DNA from: Paratractidigestivibacter sp963649365
GTDB lineage: Bacteria > Actinomycetota > Coriobacteriia > Coriobacteriales > Atopobiaceae
DNA: 6,385 bases
Assembly (NCBI GenBank): GCA_963649365.1
Contig: CAVJHQ010000108.1
Location: 1-6,385, forward strand
Direction of reading: 5' to 3'
Below, piece by piece: positions 1-6,385 of this stretch. Below the pieces are notes generated by a model that was not told the origin of the DNA, searched no databases, and saw only the letters and a list, made by a program, of their open reading frames with translations. Both the position numbers and the translations under genes were made by a program. The first letter of the stretch is position 1; each line of letters begins with the position of its first letter.

Positions 1-71
1 TTCCCAAGGACGGCACCCACAGCTACGGCGTCTACGAGGACGGCCGATTCGAGCACCGGCTGCTGGCCTAG
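1..71 (+). CDS. C-terminal end of a probable YfcE-like metallophosphoesterase (partial)
   Basis: Only the last 22 complete codons are present, in the frame starting at base 3 and ending with TAG at 69-71. They read PKDGTHSYGVYEDGRFEHRL followed by L-A. YfcE/MJ0936-type phosphodiesterases characteristically end with an NPGSVSIPK(D/E)G..SYxxxEDG segment, and this tail fits it. The base pair before the first full codon (TT) would also allow the expected Ile before PKDG. These enzymes are cytoplasmic, metal-dependent phosphodiesterases. The metal ligands lie upstream of the window, so the family call rests on this short tail alone. The gene points the same way as dnaK but is separated from it by about 485 bases with its own hairpin, so it is probably not part of the chaperone operon. 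Confidence 0.45.
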   Translation, partial: PKDGTHSYGVYEDGRFEHRLLA

Positions 72-135
72 CTTCAAGCAGACAATTCAGGCAGCCAGAG
101 CGCCCTATCGGCTCTTCCGGACAACGTTATTGACT

Positions 136-193
136 CAAACTGATTCGCGGGTGACAGAATTTTAGAAAATTCCGTCACCCGCGAATCAGTTTG
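136..193. repeat. Near-perfect 58-bp inverted repeat (long hairpin)
   Basis: The arms 136-163 and 166-193 pair at 27 of 28 positions. An uninterrupted 20-bp outer stem (136-155 with 174-193, including CTGATTCGCGGGTGAC) is followed by one A-C mismatch (156/173), then a 7-bp A+T-rich stem closing on a 2-base loop. There is no T-tract after either arm, so it is not a textbook intrinsic terminator, although its place 65 bases after the upstream stop would suit transcript-end protection or termination. The long, nearly error-free palindrome also suits a dispersed palindromic element. Which of these applies cannot be told from one copy. Confidence 0.75.
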
Positions 194-275
194 TCGCGTT
201 CTTGCCCGCGCGTCCCCGACCAAGGCGGAAAACCGTTCGTCCGGGGTTCTCCCGGCGCCCCGGAGATCTCTTGAA

Positions 276-297
276 GCTCCCGCCCACGCCCGCGGGC
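276..297 (+). repeat. 22-bp direct repeat, copy 1
   Basis: This G+C-rich 22-mer begins GCTCCCGCCCACG and ends in the 10-bp palindrome GCCCGCGGGC (288-297). An identical copy lies at 336-357, exactly 60 bp downstream. The 38 bases between them are not repeated. It lies 126 bp upstream of the dnaK operator; function unknown. Confidence 0.8.
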
Positions 298-335
298 CGT
301 GCGTGTACGAAGGATGAAGTGTTCTGTTGGGACCC

Positions 336-357
336 GCTCCCGCCCACGCCCGCGGGC
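336..357 (+). repeat. 22-bp direct repeat, copy 2
   Basis: Exact copy of 276-297, including the terminal palindrome GCCCGCGGGC (348-357). It lies 66 bp upstream of the dnaK operator. The two copies could be an upstream protein-binding pair or pieces of a dispersed intergenic repeat. Confidence 0.8.
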
Positions 358-422
358 TGCGTAGCCGCCTCCGCAAGGCCCCTGCTTGGCCCCGTTCACG
401 GCCCTAAAACGCGCCCTGCAAA

Positions 423-448
423 AAATCTAATGTGAAGAGACTTAGATT
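423..448 (+). promoter_or_regulatory. Candidate HspR operator of the dnaK operon (HAIR-like)
   Basis: The core is AATCTAA (424-430), 11 bases, then TTAGATT (442-448): a perfect 7-bp inverted repeat. The same element, AAATCTAATGTGA-N4-ACTTAGATT, recurs upstream of clpB with 22 of 22 non-spacer positions identical. HspR binds HAIR sites (CTTGAGT-N7-ACTCAAG). Aligned as TCTAATG-N7-ACTTAGA (426-446) the present site has that 7-7-7 geometry, but it matches only 2 of 7 bases on the left and 4 of 7 on the right. The operator call therefore rests on duplication at both heat-shock promoters, overlap with the promoter, and the hspR gene in the operon, not on consensus identity. Confidence 0.65.
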
Positions 449-457
449 ATGTATAGA
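430..457 (+). promoter_or_regulatory. Probable dnaK promoter
   Basis: A TATAGA -10 box at 452-457 lies 16 bases after a weak -35 candidate, ATGTGA (430-435). The GTATAG portion is conserved at the same distance from the inverted repeat upstream of clpB, which supports it over other A+T-rich stretches such as TATAAA at 488-493. The operator covers the -35 and spacer, the arrangement expected for repression by blocking RNA polymerase. The predicted leader to the dnaK ATG is about 90 bases. Confidence 0.55.
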
Positions 458-556
458 ATCAAAACGCAACGGGGATAAACTCAACCGTATAAAGAGGAAC
501 GAGGCGCGTAAGGCCGCAAAAAGCGTCGCCGCGCGCAAGCAGAAAGGACCGCAATC

Positions 557-2452
<1,896 letters not shown>

Positions 2453-2467
2453 TCGATCGCCCGAGCG

Positions 2468-2489
2468 GGCCGCGGCTATCTACGCGGCC
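2468..2489 (+). other. Hairpin just downstream of dnaK
   Basis: GGCCGCG (2468-2474) pairs perfectly with CGCGGCC (2483-2489) around an 8-base loop, starting 16 bases after the dnaK stop. There is no T-tract. With the next hairpin it could protect the 3' end of a processed dnaK message. Confidence 0.5.
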
Positions 2490-2515
2490 AAGCCGAGCAA
2501 GTGAATGATCACCGG

Positions 2516-2545
2516 GAGGCGGCCCCAACCGGCCGCCTCTCTTCT
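2516..2545 (+). terminator. Attenuator-like hairpin between dnaK and grpE
   Basis: GAGGCGGCC (2516-2524) pairs with GGCCGCCTC (2531-2539), a perfect 9-bp stem with a 6-base loop, followed by a pyrimidine-rich TCTTCT stretch. The T-run is poor, so it is more likely a partial terminator or RNA-processing barrier than a full stop. That would favour dnaK over grpE-dnaJ-hspR output. It lies just before the grpE ribosome binding site and would be inside grpE if the upstream ATG at 2505 were used. Confidence 0.55.
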
Positions 2546-2555
2546 CGATAAGCAA

Positions 2556-2562
2556 AAGGAGG
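2556..2562 (+). promoter_or_regulatory. Ribosome binding site that sets the grpE start
   Basis: AAGGAGG lies five bases before the GTG at 2568. The in-frame ATG at 2505 has no Shine-Dalgarno and would translate through the hairpin at 2516-2539, so GTG 2568 is preferred. Confidence 0.8.
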
Positions 2563-2567
2563 GTGAC

Positions 2568-3344
2568 GTGAAGGTGCCCATCGAATCCGATGAAGAGAAG
2601 GTCGAGGCCCCCGAGGCCGAGGCCGTGAACGAAACCCAGGAAGACGCCGCCGATCAGGCGGCGCAGGACGTGGCCGAGCCCGAGGCCGAGCTCGACCCCG
2701 AGGCCGAGGAGCGCGCCCGCGTTGAGGCCGCGATCCGCGCCGGCGAGGAGGCCGCCGAGCGCGAGCTCGCCTCCGACGCCGGTAAGCTCCGCGCCGAGCG
2801 CGACGAGCTCGCCAAGAAGCTCGCCGCCGTCGACGACGACATCGCCGCCGCGAAGAAGCAGGCCACCGAGGCCACCGAGCGCCTGGCGCGCCTGCAGGCC
2901 GATTGGGAGAACTATCGCCGCCGCACCGCGGCCGAGCGCCTGGCCGAGAAGGAGCGCGCCGCCGAGAAGCTCGTGCTCGCGCTTCTTCCCGCCATCGACG
3001 ACATGGAGCGCGCCATCGAGCACGCCGGCGCAGCCGAGGGCAACGAGCAGCTCAAGCAGTTCGTCGACGGCATCGACGCCGTCCACACGAAGGTGACCGA
3101 CGTCCTCGCCAAGGAGGGCGTCGAGGTCATCGACCCCACGGGCCAGCCGTTCGAGCCCCTGTCCCACCAGGCCGTCGGCCGCGTCGAGGACAAGGAAGCC
3201 TACGACGAGACCGTGGCCCAGGTGTACCAGAAGGGCTACAAGATGGGCGACAAGGTCATCCGCACCGCTATGGTCTCGGTGACCTTCGGCGGGCCCAAGC
3301 GGCCCGCGCCCGAGCCTGAGGGCGACGCGACGGAAAACAAGTAG
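2568..3344 (+). CDS. grpE: GrpE nucleotide exchange factor
   Basis: GrpE dimerises and opens the DnaK nucleotide cleft to release ADP, completing the chaperone cycle in the cytoplasm. From the GTG start the protein is 258 residues. Roughly the first 60 are acidic, Glu/Ala-rich and probably disordered, making it longer than E. coli GrpE (197). A long charged coiled-coil follows, with the conserved LQADWENYRRR motif near 109-119. The C-terminal beta domain has the family signature: FEPLSHQAVG, then VYQKGYKMGDKVIRTAMVSV. It ends with a short Pro/Glu-rich tail. It lies between two hairpins, after dnaK and before dnaJ, so its dose is probably set lower than that of DnaK. The start codon is the only uncertain point: an ATG at 2505 would add 21 residues with no family resemblance. 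Confidence 0.96.
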   Translation: MKVPIESDEEKVEAPEAEAVNETQEDAADQAAQDVAEPEAELDPEAEERARVEAAIRAGEEAAERELASDAGKLRAERDELAKKLAAVDDDIAAAKKQATEATERLARLQADWENYRRRTAAERLAEKERAAEKLVLALLPAIDDMERAIEHAGAAEGNEQLKQFVDGIDAVHTKVTDVLAKEGVEVIDPTGQPFEPLSHQAVGRVEDKEAYDETVAQVYQKGYKMGDKVIRTAMVSVTFGGPKRPAPEPEGDATENK

Positions 3345-3356
3345 CGGATTCCAGAA

Positions 3357-3388
3357 CGCCCGGGCATCCGTGCCCGGGCGCATTCTTT
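3357..3388 (+). terminator. Terminator-like hairpin between grpE and dnaJ
   Basis: CGCCCGGGCA (3357-3366) pairs perfectly with TGCCCGGGCG (3371-3380) around the tetraloop TCCG, followed by CATTCTTT. The stem is strong and the T-tract moderate, so partial intrinsic termination is likely. No promoter is evident between it and dnaJ, so dnaJ-hspR would depend on read-through from the dnaK promoter. Confidence 0.7.
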
Positions 3389-3410
3389 ACGAAAGGGGGC
3401 TCGTGCAGCC

Positions 3411-4361
3411 ATGGCAGAAAGAAACTACTACGACGTCCTCGGCGTCAAGCGCGACGCCACCGACGACGACATCAAGAAGGCCTTCCGCAAGCTCGCTGCG
3501 AAGTATCACCCCGACGCCGGCGGCGACGAGGAGAAGTTCAAGGAGGTCAGCGAGGCCTACACCACGCTCTCCGACAAGCAGAAGCGTAAGGAATACGATC
3601 AACTCCTGATGTTCGGCGGCATCCCCGGAGCCGGTCGCCCGGGCGGCGGCTACGGCGGTTACACCACCAACGTCGGCGGCAACTGGGCGGACATCTTCGG
3701 CGGAATGGGCGGCGACGCGTCCGGCTTCGGCGGGTTCGACTTCTCGTCGATTTTCGGCGGCGCCCCTGGTGCCGGCAGGTCGCGCGGCCCGGCGAAGGGC
3801 TCCGACCTCACTATGTCTATCGACGTCACGGCCGAGGAGGCCTTCTCGGGCGCGACCCGCAAGGTCACCTACCGCGTGCCGTCGACGGGCGAGGAGCAGA
3901 CCCTCACGGTCAAGATCCCGGCCGGCGCGGTCGACGGCGGCAAGCTTCGCTACCGCGGCCGGGGCGAGGTCGGCATGAGCGGCGGCGCCCGCGGCGACCT
4001 CGTGATCACCACGCACGTGGCCGAGCACCCGCTCTTCAAGCGCGACGGGGCCGACGTGCGCATGGAGCTGCCGCTCTCTATGTACGAGGCGGCGCTCGGC
4101 ACCACGGTCGACGTGCCCACGCCGGCCGGCAAGACCGTGCGCCTCAAGGTTCCCGCCGGTACGCAGGCGGGCAAGACGTTCCGGTTCAAGGACCTGGGCG
4201 CCCCGGACGTCAAGCGCAAGGGCGTGACCGGCGCGTTGTACGTGACGGTGCAGGTAAAGGTGCCGACGATGCTCTCGAAGAAGGAGCGCGAGGCGATCGA
4301 GGCCCTGCAGGCCGCCGACGAGCGCGACTATCGCGAGGAGGTCGAGCGCTATGGCGCGTAA
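3411..4361 (+). CDS. dnaJ: DnaJ-family co-chaperone lacking the zinc finger (CbpA-like architecture)
   Basis: J-domain protein of 316 residues that stimulates DnaK ATP hydrolysis and delivers substrates. The J domain spans residues 1-66 with the catalytic HPD at 33-35 (KYHPD). A Gly/Phe-rich linker covers about 68-128 (repeats such as FGGMGG, IFGGAPGAG). The two C-terminal beta domains run from about 130, with IPAG motifs and HPLFKRDGADV. Canonical DnaJ (about 375 residues) has four CxxCxGxG motifs; this protein contains no cysteine at all, and beta domain I runs directly through the place where the zinc finger would insert. It is therefore a class B/II J protein, the type named CbpA elsewhere, although it sits in the dnaJ position of the operon. 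The ATG at 3411 has an AAAGGGGG Shine-Dalgarno (3392-3399) at a rather long 11-base spacing. Its end overlaps hspR by 11 bp. Confidence 0.95.
   Translation: MAERNYYDVLGVKRDATDDDIKKAFRKLAAKYHPDAGGDEEKFKEVSEAYTTLSDKQKRKEYDQLLMFGGIPGAGRPGGGYGGYTTNVGGNWADIFGGMGGDASGFGGFDFSSIFGGAPGAGRSRGPAKGSDLTMSIDVTAEEAFSGATRKVTYRVPSTGEEQTLTVKIPAGAVDGGKLRYRGRGEVGMSGGARGDLVITTHVAEHPLFKRDGADVRMELPLSMYEAALGTTVDVPTPAGKTVRLKVPAGTQAGKTFRFKDLGAPDVKRKGVTGALYVTVQVKVPTMLSKKEREAIEALQAADERDYREEVERYGA
4335..4342 (+). promoter_or_regulatory. hspR ribosome binding site inside the dnaJ coding region
   Basis: GAGGAGGT, eight bases before the hspR ATG, is embedded in the last dnaJ codons (Glu-Glu-Val). With the 11-bp gene overlap this indicates translational coupling of the repressor to dnaJ. 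Confidence 0.75.
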
Positions 4362-4770
4362 CGACGAGGGCCGCAACAAGCCTCTCTATATGATCAGCGT
4401 GGCGGCCGAGCTCACGGGTATGCACCCGCAGACCCTGCGCGTCTACGAGCAGAAGGGCCTCGTCAACCCCGGCCGCTCGCGCGGCAACACGCGCCTGTAC
4501 AGCCAGGCCGACATCGACCGGCTGAACCTTATCTCCAAGCTCACCGACGAGGGCATCAACCTGGCCGGCGTCGTGCGCATCATCGACATGCGCGAGCGCG
4601 AGCTCGAGCTGCAGGACGAGCTCGAGACGCTCCGCGAGAAGGTGCGCAAGATGGAGGAGGAGCTGCGCGAGTACCGCGTGCAGGAGCGCATCACGTCGCT
4701 CGCGCGCTACGACACGTCGAACCCCGAGGCCGTCATGCGCAAGCTGCTCAGCGACGGGGGTAGCGACTGA
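4351..4770 (+). CDS. hspR: Heat-shock repressor HspR (MerR family)
   Basis: Cytoplasmic DNA-binding repressor of 139 residues, normal for HspR. The N-terminal MerR-type winged helix-turn-helix is clear: VAAELTGMHPQTLRVYEQKG (residues 17-36), then the wing GRSRGNTRLY (41-50) and ADIDRLNLI. The second helical part (LTDEGINLAGVVRII) and a charged coiled-coil at about 81-109 would mediate dimerisation. There are no effector-binding cysteines as in metal-sensing MerR proteins. HspR proteins repress dnaK operons and clpB by binding HAIR sites; in Streptomyces DnaK acts as co-repressor. The last gene of the operon, it overlaps dnaJ by 11 bp with a good internal Shine-Dalgarno. The two copies of the AATCTAA...TTAGATT element, upstream of dnaK and clpB, are its likely targets. 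A later in-frame ATG (Met14) has no ribosome binding site. Confidence 0.95.
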   Translation: MARNDEGRNKPLYMISVAAELTGMHPQTLRVYEQKGLVNPGRSRGNTRLYSQADIDRLNLISKLTDEGINLAGVVRIIDMRERELELQDELETLREKVRKMEEELREYRVQERITSLARYDTSNPEAVMRKLLSDGGSD

Positions 4771-4776
4771 CGTTTC

Positions 4777-4798
4777 TGCAAGACTTGCCCCTTCGTGC
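4777..4798 (+). repeat. Forward 22-bp motif, degenerate copy
   Basis: It begins TGCAAG and ends TTCGTGC like the two perfect forward copies but differs at four central positions (18 of 22 identical). It starts seven bases after the hspR stop codon and exactly 41 bp before the first perfect copy (4818-4839), which shows the array extends up to the gene end. Confidence 0.6.
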
Positions 4799-4887
4799 GA
4801 CGTAAGCGCCGACCGCTTGCAAGGTTTTGCCCTTCGTGCGACGTAAGCGCCGACCGCTTGCAAGGTTTTGCCCTTCGTGCAGCGTAA
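4789..4887 (+). repeat. 41-bp tandem repeat downstream of hspR (two full copies plus a partial)
   Basis: 4789-4829 and 4830-4870 are identical 41-bp units running from CCCTTCGTGCGACGTAAGCG to the next GTTTTG. A third unit starts at 4871, matches for CCCTTCGTGC, then continues as AGCGTAA instead of GACGTAA and diverges after 4887. Each junction contains the 22-bp motif TGCAAGGTTTTG..CTTCGTGC (4818-4839 and 4859-4880). No coding frame or RNA gene is apparent across it. Confidence 0.9.
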
Positions 4888-4895
4888 TTTCAAGC

Positions 4896-4933
4896 CAAAA
4901 CCCCAGTTGAGGTTTCCCTCACCTGGGGTTTTG
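4896..4933. terminator. Strong bidirectional intrinsic terminator after hspR
   Basis: Arms 4896-4912 and 4917-4933 pair at 16 of 17 positions around the loop TTTC, with one T-C mismatch. The stem carries AAAACCCC on the left and GGGGTTTT on the right, so each strand ends in a T-run that can serve as the terminator tail. It closes the dnaK-grpE-dnaJ-hspR transcript and separates it from clpB. Confidence 0.88.
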
Positions 4934-4968
4934 TCCGTTTCGACGGTCCTGACGGCGTAAATAACGCA

Positions 4969-4990
4969 GCACGAAGGGCAAAACCTTGCA
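4969..4990 (-). repeat. Inverted copy of the 22-bp motif
   Basis: Exact reverse complement of 4859-4880 (read as GCACGAAGGGC..ACCTTGCA on +). The match extends outward: 4959-4990 against 4859-4890 is complementary at 30 of 32 positions. The pair therefore brackets the terminator as a long-range inverted repeat. Confidence 0.88.
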
Positions 4991-5009
4991 GAGAGGTGGC
5001 TTGAACGCC

Positions 5010-5031
5010 GCACGAAGGAGAAAACCTTGCA
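5010..5031 (-). repeat. Second inverted copy of the 22-bp motif
   Basis: GCACGAAGGAG..ACCTTGCA matches the inverted copy at 4969-4990 at 20 of 22 positions and lies exactly 41 bp downstream of it, the same pitch as the forward copies. The 19-base spacer between the two inverted copies is different from the forward spacer. It ends 42 bp before the clpB operator. Confidence 0.8.
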
Positions 5032-5073
5032 GGGAGGATGGTGCGCAGCTCCTGCGTGGACTTGGTGGCTGGT

Positions 5074-5100
5074 AAATCTAATGTGAGCGCACTTAGATTT
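5074..5100 (+). promoter_or_regulatory. Candidate HspR operator of clpB
   Basis: AAATCTAA (5074-5081), 11 bases, then TTAGATTT (5093-5100): a perfect 8-bp inverted repeat, one pair longer than the dnaK copy. The inner GTG..CAC adds symmetry. AAATCTAATGTGA and ACTTAGATT are identical to the dnaK site, while the four bases between them are completely different (GCGC against AGAG). Such conservation of half-sites with a free spacer is what a dimeric repressor site shows. Confidence 0.68.
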
Positions 5101-5108
5101 TGTATAGC
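5081..5108 (+). promoter_or_regulatory. Probable clpB promoter
   Basis: TATAGC (5103-5108) is the -10 candidate and ATGTGA (5081-5086) the weak -35, with the 16-base spacing seen at dnaK. The operator overlaps both. The predicted leader is about 80 bases and no other promoter is evident after the terminator, so clpB is probably its own HspR-controlled transcript. Confidence 0.55.
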
Positions 5109-5149
5109 CTGGGCACTCAGAGGGCATAAGAACCAGTGATAAACGACAA

Positions 5150-5175
5150 GCCGCGCGGGCAACGTGCCGCGCGGC
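5150..5175 (+). other. G+C-rich hairpin in the clpB leader
   Basis: GCCGCGCGG (5150-5158) pairs perfectly with CCGCGCGGC (5167-5175) around an 8-base loop. It ends five bases before the Shine-Dalgarno GAAAGGG (5181-5187), which it does not sequester. It may stabilise the message or affect ribosome access; it does not look like a ROSE- or fourU-type RNA thermometer. Confidence 0.5.
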
Positions 5176-5195
5176 GCCCAGAAAGGGTGACGACT

Positions 5196-6385
<1,190 letters not shown>

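Larger units (their letters stand above)
72..422. other. Non-coding gap upstream of the dnaK promoter
   Basis: I see no convincing gene here. Short open frames on both strands (for example 202-435 on + and 74-376 on -) are Arg/Pro/Gly-rich, lack ribosome binding sites and resemble no family I know. The gap contains the large hairpin at 136-193, a smaller G+C hairpin with a 7-bp stem (240-246 with 258-264), and a 22-bp direct repeat (276-297 and 336-357). No CIRCE element and no tRNA-like fold was seen. Confidence 0.6.

Noticed and set aside
240..264. Small hairpin as a terminator of the upstream gene
   Set aside because: The 7-bp stem has an 11-base loop and no T-tract, and lies about 170 bases after the stop; support is too weak for a separate call.
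488..493. TATAAA as an alternative dnaK -10 box
   Set aside because: No -35-like sequence lies 16-18 bases upstream and it is not conserved at clpB, unlike GTATAG next to the operator.
72..556. CIRCE element for HrcA control of dnaK
   Set aside because: No TTAGCACTC-N9-GAGTGCTAA-like sequence was found; the only inverted repeat at the promoter is the AATCTAA/TTAGATT element.
2505..2567. Upstream ATG start for grpE
   Set aside because: No Shine-Dalgarno precedes it, the extra 21 residues are not GrpE-like, and it would place the 2516-2539 hairpin in coding sequence; GTG 2568 has AAGGAGG at proper spacing.
4777..5031. CRISPR array
   Set aside because: The repeats are separated by an identical spacer in the forward copies and occur in both orientations; there are no unique spacers of constant length and no cas genes.

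Overview
The window holds a heat-shock chaperone locus from a high-G+C bacterium. Gene order is dnaK-grpE-dnaJ-hspR, then a separately transcribed clpB, all on the + strand. DnaK operons ending in an HspR repressor are an actinobacterial hallmark. The sequence has no CIRCE/HrcA element, G+C-rich codon use, and a DnaJ without a zinc finger. I infer an actinomycete, most likely in the Coriobacteriia (Collinsella/Olsenella-like); this assignment rests on recognition, not on a search.

Layout: 1-71 is the tail of an upstream gene, probably a YfcE-type metallophosphoesterase. 72-422 is non-coding and holds a near-perfect 58-bp hairpin (136-193) and a 22-bp direct repeat in two copies exactly 60 bp apart. 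423-457 is a promoter overlapped by an inverted repeat, read here as the HspR operator. dnaK (557-2452) is followed by two hairpins. grpE (2568-3344) has a GTG start placed by a strong Shine-Dalgarno sequence. A terminator-like hairpin follows, then dnaJ (3411-4361), whose end overlaps the start of hspR (4351-4770) by 11 bp.

The hspR-clpB gap (4771-5195) is the most unusual part. A strong bidirectional terminator (4896-4933) sits inside five copies of a 22-bp motif. Three are forward and two inverted, and each group is on an exact 41-bp pitch. A second copy of the dnaK operator/promoter element (29 of 34 positions identical, down to the -10 region) then drives clpB, which starts at 5196 and runs off the window after about 396 codons.

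Working together: DnaK, DnaJ and GrpE form the Hsp70 folding cycle, and ClpB extracts polypeptides from aggregates and hands them to DnaK. HspR, encoded last in the operon, probably represses both promoters; in Streptomyces DnaK is its co-repressor, so the circuit would sense free DnaK. Hairpins after dnaK and grpE probably step down downstream expression.
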